Of a stretch of DNA of 64,000 bases, positions 36,425-45,190 are shown piece by piece. Within the stretch, counting starts at the first letter, position 1, and every line of letters starts with the position of its first letter. Origin of the DNA: Rhizobiaceae bacterium (GTDB taxonomy: Bacteria; Pseudomonadota; Alphaproteobacteria; Rhizobiales; Rhizobiaceae); contig JARGOX010000001.1 in the NCBI GenBank assembly GCA_029233925.1, positions 181,348-245,347 on the forward strand. Reading direction: 5' to 3'. The notes under the pieces are model-generated. The model worked only from the letters and a program-made list of their open reading frames with translations, ran no database searches and was not told the origin of the DNA. A program made the translations under genes and the position numbers.

Positions 36425-36800
36425 ATAATGGAACATAACGGATAGCGTTGAACAGGTGCGTTCATCCATCACTATGGCGCCATAACGACCAGCCCATCGA
36501 TGCCCCGTGGTCCGCGCCCTTGCATTGACGTAGCCGGCACAGCGCCGGTGCGGGCTGCAAAGGTCCGGCGCTGGCCATCCCCTTAGACGGAACCAGAATG
36601 AAAGGAACATGGTCGCCATGAGGCAATGAGCCGAGATCTCGTATCAGTCGCGCTCTGCACGCTCGACCGGCATGGCAAGGCAAGGCACAGCGCCTGGTCG
36701 GCTTCCCCGACACCCGCACGGGTCTTTTGGCGTGCCGGGTGACCTGTTGCGGCGGACGGGAAACGAGATTGCAAATGCCCCTGCCCCTTCGTTCAACCAA
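36425..36800 (-). mobile_element. Degraded Y1 (REP-associated) transposase
   Basis: Pieces of a Y1_Tnp/REP-associated tyrosine transposase spread over several minus-strand frames: a PPQQVTRH segment like the usual PHHVTQRG start, GEADQALCLAL, GDHVPFILVPSKG matching NHVHLILVPS, then HRRCAGYVNARARTTGHRWA and RYGAIVMDER followed by HLFNAIRYV. Several frameshifts make it a dead gene. The catalytic HUH pair appears damaged (HVP instead of HVH). Confidence 0.65.
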
Positions 36801-36845
36801 TCCCGTCACAATATCGTCTTTCGATCTGGCGCATTTGGCAAATGC

Positions 36846-37184
36846 TCAAACAGCAGATCGCAGAAGTTTGTGATTGGCAATTTCAGCCGCAACACGGTTC
36901 AAAGTGCTCAGTTTCATTGCTGGATCTGATTCCTGTTCAGCGGCGTGCAACTGATCGACATAATTCTTGAAGTTCAGGAATTCGCTGTCTGCCAGGTTGC
37001 TCAACAAGGGTTGATCGTCATAGGCGTCGACAAACCGATTGGCAGCAATTTTCAGCAGGTAATAGGAGGCAGCATCCTCCGGTTTTTCATTGATGCGCTC
37101 CTGGCATATGCGGGCGCACTCAATATAGGAGCGCACACCTTTGCCTTGATTTTCGATGATATCCAGAAGATCCGAAATACGCAT
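36846..37184 (-). CDS. Unrecognised small protein, end of pyr/TRAP operon
   Basis: A 112-residue, mostly helical, acidic soluble protein beginning MRISDLLDIIENQGKGVRSY. No signal peptide and no domain I know. Its start lies 4 nt after the pyrE stop, so it is the ninth and last gene of the orotate-linked operon. The TPR-like alternation of helices (YYLLKIAANRFVDAYDD) hints at a protein-binding role, but that is weak. It could be an accessory or regulatory subunit of a pathway enzyme. Confidence 0.65.
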   Translation of the reverse strand: MRISDLLDIIENQGKGVRSYIECARICQERINEKPEDAASYYLLKIAANRFVDAYDDQPLLSNLADSEFLNFKNYVDQLHAAEQESDPAMKLSTLNRVAAEIANHKLLRSAV

Positions 37185-37188
37185 TGAA

Positions 37189-37899
37189 CTAGTCCTTCTT
37201 GTTTAGAGCAGATATTTGTGTCGCCCCGCCATTCGCACCGGACCAGGCAAGAGGATCATCCAGGAAACTCTCAACCTGTTTCAGCGTTTCAGGGTCGAAG
37301 TATTCCTGCTTCTTGCAAACGGCGAGAACGTCGCGCCATGTTGCAAGATAATGCAGGTTCAGGCCGATCTTTTCGAGGTTCTCACGCGATTGCGGAAAGA
37401 TGTCGTAGTAGAAAACCACGACCGTATCGGTGATCTCCGCACCGGCCGCACGGATGGCTTCGCAGAATTTGATCTTGCTACCGCCGTCTGTCGTCAGATC
37501 CTCAACAAGCAAAACCCGTTTGCCTTCAATGGAATTGCCCTCAATCTGCGCATCACGTCCAAAACCTTTTGGTTTCTTGCGCACATAATGCATGGGCAGG
37601 TTCAGCTTCTCGGCAAGCCAGGCTGCAAATGGAATGCCCGCCGTTTCACCGCCGGTGACGCTGTCGATCTGTTCGAAACCGATGTCGCGCATGACGATAC
37701 CTGCCGTAAAATCCATCAGGGTATTGCGAATGCGCGGATAGGAAATCAGCTTGCGGCAATCGATATAGACGGGGCTTGCGAGACCCGAGGTAAACATGAA
37801 CGGCTTTTCCGTGCGAAAATGAACCGCATCGATTTCAAGCAACATTTTGGCAGTCAGTTCCGCAATCAATTCACGGTTGGGGAAGGAACTGGGAATCAT
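37189..37899 (-). CDS. pyrE: Orotate phosphoribosyltransferase
   Basis: A 236-residue type I phosphoribosyltransferase. [19 protein letters not shown] at the N-terminus, [19 protein letters not shown], the Lys-rich loop [17 protein letters not shown] and the PRPP loop [14 protein letters not shown] are all present. It converts orotate and PRPP to OMP. It sits 29 nt after pyrC. In this operon it could salvage imported orotate; alternatively, pyrE and pyrC may be the genome's housekeeping pair, since these two are often adjacent in Rhizobiales. pyrB and pyrF are not in the window. Confidence 0.93.
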   Translation of the reverse strand: MIPSSFPNRELIAELTAKMLLEIDAVHFRTEKPFMFTSGLASPVYIDCRKLISYPRIRNTLMDFTAGIVMRDIGFEQIDSVTGGETAGIPFAAWLAEKLNLPMHYVRKKPKGFGRDAQIEGNSIEGKRVLLVEDLTTDGGSKIKFCEAIRAAGAEITDTVVVFYYDIFPQSRENLEKIGLNLHYLATWRDVLAVCKKQEYFDPETLKQVESFLDDPLAWSGANGGATQISALNKKD

Positions 37900-37928
37900 G
37901 GCGATATCCTTTTGGAAGATCTATTGGC

Positions 37929-38993
37929 TCAAACCTCCAGAGCGTTAGTAGGTTCGTGCTGCCAAAACAATGGAAACCCCGGATCAAACACGGTTACGTG
38001 GTCATTTTGAACGGAAATCTGTTCGGGAAATGAAACCGGCTCATCGGACCGGCTGAATTTGAGCCGTTCCTCGTTCACGGGCAGTCGGTAAAAGGCAGGA
38101 CCATTGAGCGATGCAAAGCACTCGAGATTGTCGAGCGCATCATTGTCTTCAAAGACGTGCGCCAGACAGTTCAGCGTATTGATTGAGGTGTAAATGCCGG
38201 CGCAGCCGCAGGCGGAAATTTTTGCGCCATCCAAGTGAGGCGCTGAATCCGTGCCAAGGAAAAATTTTGAATTTCCGGATGTGGCAGCGGCGACGAGTGC
38301 CAGGCGATGCTCTTCGCGTTTGGCGACGGGCAAACAATAATAGTGGGGTTTGACACCGCCCACCAGGTAGGCGTTGCGATTGATGATCAGATGATGGGTC
38401 GTAATCGTTGCCGCAATATTGTCACCCTGTGACAAAACATAGTCGACCCCATCCGATGTGGTCACATGCTCCATGACGACACGCAGGTCCGGGACCCTGT
38501 TGCGGATCGGATGAAGAACGCGCTCAATGAAGACGGCTTCCCTGTCGAAGATATCAATATCGGAATCCGTGACTTCACCGTGGACCAGGAGTGGCAGGCC
38601 GATCTCAGCCATGGATTCCAGCAGGGGAATGACATTGTCGAAATCTGTTACACCGCTGTCCGAATTGGTGGTCGCCCCGGCAGGATAAAGTTTCAGCGCT
38701 TTGATCAGACCCGATTGCGCCCCTGCTTTCACATCCTCGATCCGGGTCTCTTCGGTCAGATAGAGGGTCATCAGAGGCTCGAATTCATGTCCCGCCGGAA
38801 TGCGCGATATAATCCGCTGCTTGTATTGGGCGGCCTGCTCAGTTGTCACCACGGGCGGAACGAGATTGGGCATGATGATGGCGCGGGCAAAGTTCGCGCT
38901 TGAATGGCCGATCACAGCACCCAGCATGTGACCGTCACGCAGATGCAAATGCCAATCATCCGGGCGCCGCATGACGAATTGTGAAACACTCAT
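37929..38993 (-). CDS. pyrC: Dihydroorotase (class II)
   Basis: A 354-residue class II dihydroorotase of the E. coli type. [12 protein letters not shown] carries the HxH metal pair, [14 protein letters not shown] the carboxylated Lys region, LVHGEVTD and VMEHVTT further ligands, and [10 protein letters not shown] the catalytic Asp. It interconverts N-carbamoyl-aspartate and dihydroorotate in either direction. It overlaps the M20 hydrolase gene by 4 nt, whose probable substrate is N-carbamoyl-aspartate, which suggests the ring-opening direction in this operon. Confidence 0.94.
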   Translation of the reverse strand: MSVSQFVMRRPDDWHLHLRDGHMLGAVIGHSSANFARAIIMPNLVPPVVTTEQAAQYKQRIISRIPAGHEFEPLMTLYLTEETRIEDVKAGAQSGLIKALKLYPAGATTNSDSGVTDFDNVIPLLESMAEIGLPLLVHGEVTDSDIDIFDREAVFIERVLHPIRNRVPDLRVVMEHVTTSDGVDYVLSQGDNIAATITTHHLIINRNAYLVGGVKPHYYCLPVAKREEHRLALVAAATSGNSKFFLGTDSAPHLDGAKISACGCAGIYTSINTLNCLAHVFEDNDALDNLECFASLNGPAFYRLPVNEERLKFSRSDEPVSFPEQISVQNDHVTVFDPGFPLFWQHEPTNALEV

Positions 38994-40288
38994 TGCGCCA
39001 CCTCCGTCAGGTAATTGAAGATGATATCCGTGCCTGCAATGAGATCGGCAATTTCCATCGCTTCATCCGGATTGTGAGAACCGTTTCTGTTGCGAACAAA
39101 AATCATTGCTGAAGGGATGCCGGCATTGGCAAAGACTGCCGCATCGTGACCACCGCCCGAAGGCATGGTGAAGGGCTTCTGGTTGACGCGCGCCATCGAT
39201 TCCGAGAGACCATCAATCATCTGATTGTCACAAAGTGCCGGCGCAGTACACATTTCCCCGTCGCGTTCGAATGTCACGCCGCGCTCTTTTTCAACCGTTC
39301 TGATTTCCTGCATCAGCAGCGTGCGTATGTCATCCAGTGCCTCGGCGCTTTGGCTGCGCAAATCCAGACTGAAATCCACCAGATCGGGAATGCGCGTGAG
39401 CGCATGACGCTGGGGATCTGTTGCCACCATGCCGCAGGTGATGACGAGGTCCTCACCCTTTTGCAAAATGGTCAGCCAGCTCTCATCCAGACGCGTCAGA
39501 AGATCCGCCATCGCCAGCACCGGGTCTTTTCGGTAGGCTCTCGGGACAGCACCTGAATGGCCTGGTTCGCCGATGCATCTGATGTTCCTGTAACGAATAT
39601 TGCCGCGAATGCCCGAGACCACAGCGGCCGGCATGTCTTTTTCAATCAGAAGCGGCCCCTGCTCAATATGCAGTTCGATATAGGAGTCGATTGTCTTGGG
39701 ATCCATCAGCGGCAGGTGCTGGCGCACGCGGTTCATGTTGATCCCGATTTCGGACATATGCGTCCCGAGATCCCGTCCGTCACCCTTGTGCGTGGCGTTG
39801 ATTTCTTCCTCTTCAAGTTTGCCCAGCAGCGCCTTGGAGGCGATATAACAGGGGCCGAACCAGGCGCTTTCTTCGCCGCGCATGGCGATAACCTTGACCG
39901 GTTTGGCAAAGCGAATGCCTTCGTATCTGGCGCGCGCCAGACACAACAGTCCGGCGATGACACCGGCCAGGCCGTCGAAATTGCCGCCGTTGGGCACGCT
40001 GTCCACATGAGATCCTACCAGAATGAACTTTTTTGCTTCAGCATCTTCCGGCAATGAAAAAACAGCGTTTTGCCCGGCATCATAGTGGACGGCCAGCCCT
40101 TGCCCATGGGCATAGTCTTCAAGATATTTCAACGTTCTGGTTTCCATTGCCGAGAATGCCGGGCGACTGACCCCTGCCGTGTCTGCCGAGAAGGCCGCGA
40201 CATCCTCAAACAGCCGGGCAGCTGCCCCTTCGGCATCAAATTTCCCCATGAGGCTTTCGGCGCGAATTTCTCTATTGATGTTGTTCAT
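38990..40288 (-). CDS. M20 Zn-dependent amidohydrolase (carbamoylase type)
   Basis: A 432-residue enzyme of the allantoate amidohydrolase/N-carbamoyl-L-amino acid hydrolase/beta-ureidopropionase group. Metal motifs: [28 protein letters not shown] and [10 protein letters not shown]; the dimerisation lid follows and [10 protein letters not shown] is the late His site. These enzymes remove a carbamoyl group as CO2 and NH3. Between pyrC and pyrD, the obvious substrate is N-carbamoyl-L-aspartate, giving aspartate; that is inference from the context. It overlaps pyrC and pyrD by 4 nt each. Confidence 0.87.
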   Translation of the reverse strand: MNNINREIRAESLMGKFDAEGAAARLFEDVAAFSADTAGVSRPAFSAMETRTLKYLEDYAHGQGLAVHYDAGQNAVFSLPEDAEAKKFILVGSHVDSVPNGGNFDGLAGVIAGLLCLARARYEGIRFAKPVKVIAMRGEESAWFGPCYIASKALLGKLEEEEINATHKGDGRDLGTHMSEIGINMNRVRQHLPLMDPKTIDSYIELHIEQGPLLIEKDMPAAVVSGIRGNIRYRNIRCIGEPGHSGAVPRAYRKDPVLAMADLLTRLDESWLTILQKGEDLVITCGMVATDPQRHALTRIPDLVDFSLDLRSQSAEALDDIRTLLMQEIRTVEKERGVTFERDGEMCTAPALCDNQMIDGLSESMARVNQKPFTMPSGGGHDAAVFANAGIPSAMIFVRNRNGSHNPDEAMEIADLIAGTDIIFNYLTEVAQ

Positions 40289-41229
40289 GGCGCTGCCTCC
40301 ATAAAGACCAAACCGTCAGACACTTCTCCATCTTCCACAGACCCAACCAATTGGCTGACGCTGTGCAGACCCTGGGACTTCAGATAGGCCTCAATGCCAT
40401 CAACCATGTTCACCATGATTTTCGGGTCTATAAATGTGGCCGTTCCAACCTGGACCGCCACTGCGCCGGCAATCAGATATTCAATCACATCCTCAAGGTT
40501 TGAAATGCCGCCACAGCCAATGACCGGAATGTCGACCGATTTGGCACATTGATAGGCCATGCGCAATGCAATGGGTTTGAAGGCAGGCCCGGACAGGCCA
40601 CCCATCAGGTTTCCAAGTTTTGGGCGACGCGTATGGATATCGATGGCCATCGCCAGCAATGTGTTGGAGACAACAAGAGCGTCCGCACCGGCAGCTTCCG
40701 CCGCTTTTGCAACTTCCGTCGTCTCACCGGTATTGGGGGTGAGCTTTGCCCAAAGTGGCAGGTCCGTTGCATTTCGCAGTTTTCTCATGACCGCTTCCGT
40801 CGTCGAAGGGCGCATGGCAAATGCTTTTCCATCTTCTTCAATATTCGGGCAGGAGATATTCACTTCAATGGCGGCGACACCGGGAACGCTGACCTCTTCA
40901 CACAAAGAGGCAAATTCATCGGCGCTGCCTGCCGAGATACTGACGATCAATGGCGCATCATATTGCGCATAGAACGGAATGACGTTTGCAAGGAATGCCT
41001 CGACGCCCTTGCTGGGAATGCCAATCGAATTGAGCATGGAACCGCGCACTTCGCACACACGCGGTGTAGGGTTTCCACTGCGCTTTTCCCGGGTAATCGT
41101 CTTGGTGACATGCGCTCCGATGAGGTCGAGATCAAAGACCCGGGCGAGATCTTCGGAGAATGTGCCAGAGGCAGGCATGATCGGATTTTTAAGCTTCAAT
41201 GTGCCGATTTGCGTTGTCAGATCTAACAT
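40285..41229 (-). CDS. pyrD: Dihydroorotate dehydrogenase, class 1B catalytic subunit
   Basis: A 314-residue FMN TIM barrel. VNISCPNI near residue 130 has the Cys catalytic base that marks class 1 enzymes; RPKLGNLMGGLSGPAFKPIA and IPVIGCGGISNLEDVIEYL are class 1B signatures. The partner PyrK is encoded next to it with a 7-nt overlap, so the pair forms the NAD-linked PyrDK complex. Alphaproteobacteria usually have the membrane-bound class 2 enzyme for pyrimidine synthesis, so this looks like an additional, NAD(H)-linked activity that can also reduce orotate. Confidence 0.92.
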   Translation of the reverse strand: MLDLTTQIGTLKLKNPIMPASGTFSEDLARVFDLDLIGAHVTKTITREKRSGNPTPRVCEVRGSMLNSIGIPSKGVEAFLANVIPFYAQYDAPLIVSISAGSADEFASLCEEVSVPGVAAIEVNISCPNIEEDGKAFAMRPSTTEAVMRKLRNATDLPLWAKLTPNTGETTEVAKAAEAAGADALVVSNTLLAMAIDIHTRRPKLGNLMGGLSGPAFKPIALRMAYQCAKSVDIPVIGCGGISNLEDVIEYLIAGAVAVQVGTATFIDPKIMVNMVDGIEAYLKSQGLHSVSQLVGSVEDGEVSDGLVFMEAAP

Positions 41230-42065
41230 CCGATGGCCTCCTGCAAATCAAACACCGGACCTTCTGTGCACACCCGCTCGTTGACGATGATGCCCTCTCT
41301 GTGAAAAGCCCTGACGCAGCACTGGCACATGCCAAACCCGCAGGCCATTTGCTGTTCAAGCGCAATCTGTCCCGGGATTTTGTGCGATTTGCCGACGTCC
41401 TGCAGCAATTTCAAGATTCGGTTTGACCCACAGGTATACATGGCATCGACGCCCTCATCGGCGATCAGGGCTTCAATGATCCTGCGCATGTTTTCGACGC
41501 TCGACGTGGCGTCTTCATCGGTTAGAGCAATGACATTCACGCCAAGGTCCCGAAAATAGTCGAGAGACATGAGAACGCTCTTCGAGCGCGCACTGCAGAT
41601 CGCAGTGAGATTCCTGTTCAGGCGACGTGCTTCCAGAGCGAGCGGCGCCAGGGTCGCAAGCCCAACGCCACGCGCGACAAGCAGCAGATTTTTCCAATTG
41701 GGCAAGATGTCAAAGCCCTTGCCGAGTGGCCCCAGAACATTGAACGTGTCACCCATCTTCATGGTGGCCATCGCGGCGGTGCCCTCACCCGTCACCTTGT
41801 ACAGGAAATGCAATTCGCCCTTGTCCGGATAATAGCCGTAGATGCTCATTGGCCGGCGCAGATAGGGCTGCAAATTGCCTGATATCGGGCAGAGCAAATG
41901 AAAGAACTGCCCGGGCTCACAGTCGAGAATTTTCAGCGGTGCGTCGAGAACCAGCAGACGATATTCGTCATTGACCCTGTCATTGCTTTTAACAACACAA
42001 TCGACCTCGTGGATTGGTTTGACCTCATCCCCAGTGTCAGGCGTTTCAAGAGCCATAGTGCGCAT
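41223..42065 (-). CDS. pyrK: Dihydroorotate dehydrogenase electron-transfer subunit
   Basis: A 280-residue ferredoxin-reductase-like protein. YLRRPMSIYGY is the FAD-binding motif, ARGVGLATLAPLALEARRL the nucleotide-binding region, and the C-terminal cysteines follow C-x4-C-x2-C-x15-C (from ACGFGM to RVCTEGPVF) for a [2Fe-2S] cluster, as in PyrK of Gram-positive bacteria. It passes electrons between the FMN of PyrD and NAD(H). AGGAGG lies 7 nt before the ATG, and the gene starts 9 nt after dctM, tying the enzyme complex to the transporter. Confidence 0.92.
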   Translation of the reverse strand: MRTMALETPDTGDEVKPIHEVDCVVKSNDRVNDEYRLLVLDAPLKILDCEPGQFFHLLCPISGNLQPYLRRPMSIYGYYPDKGELHFLYKVTGEGTAAMATMKMGDTFNVLGPLGKGFDILPNWKNLLLVARGVGLATLAPLALEARRLNRNLTAICSARSKSVLMSLDYFRDLGVNVIALTDEDATSSVENMRRIIEALIADEGVDAMYTCGSNRILKLLQDVGKSHKIPGQIALEQQMACGFGMCQCCVRAFHREGIIVNERVCTEGPVFDLQEAIGC

Positions 42066-42074
42066 GACTGCCTC

Positions 42075-43358
42075 CTATTGACCAAAAATCAGGTTCGGGA
42101 TGAATAGAGATATCGACGGGACATAGGTGATGATCATCAATACGACGATGTTGGCGACGACGAACGGCCAGACACCTTTGATGATGCTCATGACCGGCTT
42201 GTTCAGCGTTGATGACGCAACAAATATATCCAGGCCAAATGGCGGGGTGATCATCCCCATGCCGATATTCAGTGTCACGATCATACCAAAATGGATCGGA
42301 TCTATGCCAAGCGCGACAGCGACCGGATACAAAGGTGGGACGAGAATGAGCAGGGCCGAGTTGGGATCAATGAACATGCCCGCGATCAGAAAGCAGACAT
42401 TGACCGCCAGCAGGAATGTGATTGGTCCGGCATCGATTGCCGTCAGGAAGTCGGTGATCTGGGCCGGCACCTGTGCCAGCGTGATGAAGAATGCCAGGAC
42501 GGCGCCCATTGCCAGCAGAATGAAGATTGTGGCGGTTGAAATGGCTGCCCGTTCGGTCAGTTCAACCAGTTTTGAAAATCCGAGATTCTTGTAGACAAAG
42601 GCTTCAATCAGGATTGCGTAGACAACACTGACGGCGGCTGCTTCCGTCGGCGTAAAGAACCCGGCATAAATACCGCCGAGAATGATGGCAGGCATTCCGA
42701 GCGACCAACCGGCCTCACGCAGGGCCTGCAGCTTTTCCCGGCCAGAGGTTTTTTCAAAGGATTGAACACCGGACCGTTTGGCTTCCAGTTTGACAAGGAC
42801 GGCAAAGGCCAGGCCAAGAACCAGGCCAACGGCAAGGCCTCCGGCAAACAGCCGTGAGATGGAAGAACCGGTCATCCATCCGTAAATGATGAAGGTGATC
42901 GAAGGTGGAATCAGCAAAGCGGTTTCAGCACTTGCCACCAAAAGACCCAGGCTGAATTTGTCAGAAAAACCGACGGAGCGCATTTGCGGATAGACCATGC
43001 GACCCATGGCGGCGACCGTTGCCGGCGCGGATCCGGAAACCGAACCAAATGCCATCGAACCGCCAATCACCGTGTAGCCCATACCACCACGCTTGTGGCC
43101 GACGAGTGCCTTGACCAATCCGGTCAAACGGCTGGCGATCTGGCCTGAACCCATCAATTGGGCGGCAAATATGAAGAATGGAATGGCCAGCAAGGTGGTG
43201 TGGTTGATGCCGCCCAATGTCTTCTGAATGAAGGCAAGGTCAGGCATGGAACCGTAGAAGATTGCCTTTGTGGCAAGCGCCGGAACCCCAAGCACCAGAA
43301 ACATTTCAAAGCCGGCGATGAGCATGACGACAGCAAGGAGAATAACGAGAAAAATCAT
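42075..43358 (-). CDS. dctM: TRAP transporter large permease (pyr operon)
   Basis: A 427-residue DctM with about 12 helices. AFGSVSGSAPATVAAMGRMVYPQM and ALLIPPSITFIIYGW (each within the two repeated membrane halves) and the C-terminal GMGMITPPFGLDIFV are the family signatures. It overlaps dctQ by 4 nt and precedes pyrK by 9 nt. It is distinct from the DctM at 21.7-23 kb. The operon places it as an importer for orotate, dihydroorotate or carbamoyl-aspartate, all carboxylates suitable for TRAP uptake. Confidence 0.92.
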   Translation of the reverse strand: MIFLVILLAVVMLIAGFEMFLVLGVPALATKAIFYGSMPDLAFIQKTLGGINHTTLLAIPFFIFAAQLMGSGQIASRLTGLVKALVGHKRGGMGYTVIGGSMAFGSVSGSAPATVAAMGRMVYPQMRSVGFSDKFSLGLLVASAETALLIPPSITFIIYGWMTGSSISRLFAGGLAVGLVLGLAFAVLVKLEAKRSGVQSFEKTSGREKLQALREAGWSLGMPAIILGGIYAGFFTPTEAAAVSVVYAILIEAFVYKNLGFSKLVELTERAAISTATIFILLAMGAVLAFFITLAQVPAQITDFLTAIDAGPITFLLAVNVCFLIAGMFIDPNSALLILVPPLYPVAVALGIDPIHFGMIVTLNIGMGMITPPFGLDIFVASSTLNKPVMSIIKGVWPFVVANIVVLMIITYVPSISLFIPNLIFGQ

Positions 43359-43879
43359 GGCTTCGCTCCTTCAACCGAGGGCGTTTCATCGTCATCTTTT
43401 GTCGAAGCGAAGCGATCGATGGTCGAAAGAAAACTGAGTAGATAGCGGAACGAGAGGAGACCAAAACCGATGACTGGCGCCACATAGATCCAGCCCATCG
43501 GGACGTCCAGGGTCGGGCTTCTCTGCCCGGTATTCAAAACGAATATTACGAGTTGATAGGCCAGATATGCCATGTAAGCACAGAATATGCAGCCGACTGC
43601 ATCAATGATCTTGCGGATCGACTTTCTTGCAAATTGTGGAAGTGCTTCTCTCAGCGTGTCGATACCAACGTGACGGCCCCTTTCCAAAGCAAGGCCAAGG
43701 GCGCCGAACACCAGGAAGATGTTCATCAACCGCACAGCCTCATCGACCCAGGCCAATTGGCTTGCGAAAGTGCCCCCTATTTCACGTGCAAGCACGTTTA
43801 CTGCGAACAGGGCCACCATGGAAAGAAAGATGGAAACGAGGAACACTCGCTCCAATCGACGTAGATATCGCATTTTCAC
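43355..43879 (-). CDS. dctQ: TRAP transporter small permease (pyr operon)
   Basis: A 174-residue DctQ with four membrane helices. WVDEAVRLMNIFLVFGALGLAL with the following RGRHVGIDTL loop is the conserved segment. It lies between dctP and dctM with a 4-nt overlap to dctM and an 85-nt gap, containing a hairpin, to dctP. Confidence 0.9.
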   Translation of the reverse strand: MKMRYLRRLERVFLVSIFLSMVALFAVNVLAREIGGTFASQLAWVDEAVRLMNIFLVFGALGLALERGRHVGIDTLREALPQFARKSIRKIIDAVGCIFCAYMAYLAYQLVIFVLNTGQRSPTLDVPMGWIYVAPVIGFGLLSFRYLLSFLSTIDRFASTKDDDETPSVEGAKP

Positions 43880-43921
43880 CAGCTATGTATGAGCGCGACC
43901 AGGGCGACCCTTTTTGGGAAA

Positions 43922-43951
43922 CGAGAGGCGATCGCAATGGACCGCCTCTCG
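43922..43951 (-). terminator. Hairpin between dctP and dctQ (pyr operon)
   Basis: CGAGAGGCG (43922-43930) and CGCCTCTCG (43943-43951) form a perfect 9-bp stem, starting 13 nt after the dctP stop. As with the other two transporter operons here, it likely protects or limits the message so that the binding protein is made in excess. Confidence 0.55.
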
Positions 43952-43964
43952 CCTGTGGCTTGAA

Positions 43965-44993
43965 CTATTGGAGTTCCGAATAGGCCTTTTCATAGACAGC
44001 GATCAGGTTCTTGCCGGCATCGCCAGCGCGTTCGACATAGGCAGCCTTGGCTTTTTCATACATCTTGTCGCGAAGCGCCGCCTTTTCATCATCGGAAGCA
44101 ACACGAACATTGATGTCACCCTCCTTGATTGCAGCAAGAGCAGCTTCGACAGCCGCCGCCTTATGGGCCCGAAGCTCGGGAACGACTTCGTTGAAAGCAT
44201 CGGTGATGATCGTGCGATATTCCTCCGGCAGGCTGTTCCACCAGGCCGGGTTGAACATGGCCACATCTTCCATGGCGCCATGCTCGGAAACCACCAGGTA
44301 CTTTTGCACTTCGTCAAATTTCATCCGCTGAATGGTATCGAGCGGGTTTTCCTGTCCATCGACAACGCCTGTTTGCAGCGATGTGTAAAGCTCGCCAAAC
44401 GGCAATGCGATCGCAGATGCGCCCAGGGCATCGAACTGCTCGATCAGAATCTTGGAATCCATCGTGCGGAACTTTTGGCCTTTGAACGAGTCGACATCTT
44501 CAAGCGGCTTGTTTGATGTGAAGTTTTTCAGGCCATTTGGCCAAAGCGCAACGGCGACAACACCCTTCGTGGAAAACGAATCCAGAAGAGCAGTCCCGAA
44601 TTCTCCTTCGCGCAAGGCCTGGGCCTTGTCAGCGTCAGCCGGGAGCAGGAAAGGAATATCAAGAATTGAGACAACCGGATTGAAACCGCCAATAAAGGCG
44701 GCGGGGGAAACGGTTGCTTCCAATGTGCCCAACTGGACACCTTCGGTCATCTCACGCTGATTGCCCAGTTGCGCAGATGGAAATATCTGGAACTCAACGG
44801 CCCCGTTGGTGCGATCCTTCACCAGTTCAGCAACCTTCAAAAGATGAACGTGGCGTGACTGTTGGTCAGACTCAAGATGCCCGATTTTTGCAGTAAAATC
44901 CGCTGCCCAGACTGTAGATGACGTCAAAGCAAGCGTGCTGACGACGAGCAAAGCGCGCCGTGTTAAATGGGAAGGCGTGAACAACATTTTCAT
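43965..44993 (-). CDS. dctP: TRAP transporter substrate-binding protein (pyr operon)
   Basis: A 342-residue binding protein with a signal peptide (residues 1-30, ending SSTVWA). GQKFRTMDSKILIEQFDALG holds the ligand-carboxylate Arg and GELYTSLQTGVVDGQENPL is the family hallmark. The frame is open upstream, but ATG at 44993 has GAGGAA 5 nt before it and begins the signal peptide. It heads the nine-gene operon with PyrK, PyrD, the M20 hydrolase, PyrC and PyrE, so an orotate-like carboxylate is the expected ligand. It is divergent from the XRE regulator. Confidence 0.9.
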   Translation of the reverse strand: MKMLFTPSHLTRRALLVVSTLALTSSTVWAADFTAKIGHLESDQQSRHVHLLKVAELVKDRTNGAVEFQIFPSAQLGNQREMTEGVQLGTLEATVSPAAFIGGFNPVVSILDIPFLLPADADKAQALREGEFGTALLDSFSTKGVVAVALWPNGLKNFTSNKPLEDVDSFKGQKFRTMDSKILIEQFDALGASAIALPFGELYTSLQTGVVDGQENPLDTIQRMKFDEVQKYLVVSEHGAMEDVAMFNPAWWNSLPEEYRTIITDAFNEVVPELRAHKAAAVEAALAAIKEGDINVRVASDDEKAALRDKMYEKAKAAYVERAGDAGKNLIAVYEKAYSELQ

Positions 44994-45026
44994 TAATTCC
45001 TCGGTTGTGAACGATGAAGCGGAAAA

Positions 45027-45053
45027 CCTATAAAGCACACCTGATGTTGTCAA
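45027..45053 (-). promoter_or_regulatory. Candidate promoter of the TRAP-pyr operon
   Basis: On the minus strand TTGACA (45053-45048) is followed after 15 nt by TATAGG (45032-45027), about 35 nt before the dctP ATG. The spacing is 2 nt shorter than ideal. The palindrome at 45071-45098 lies just upstream of the -35 element. Confidence 0.4.
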
Positions 45054-45070
45054 GAATAATCTAATTCTAA

Positions 45071-45098
45071 AGAAAATTCTCATTTTTGAGAATTTTCT
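45071..45098. promoter_or_regulatory. Perfect 28-bp palindrome, probable XRE operator
   Basis: AGAAAATTCTCA (45071-45082) and TGAGAATTTTCT (45087-45098) are perfect inverted copies around TTTT, in the middle of the divergent region between dctP and the XRE gene. Nearby partial copies (AATTCT at 45063-45068, TTTTCT at 45108-45113) could be weaker half-sites. Placement fits control of both the operon and the regulator itself. Confidence 0.65.
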
Positions 45099-45190
45099 GA
45101 TAATACTTTTCTTTTTGCGACTGGTGTGCCATTTCCCCTTGCCAATGCCGAGGACTGGTACGGCAGGAGGAGACAGCAGGATACTGGCAA

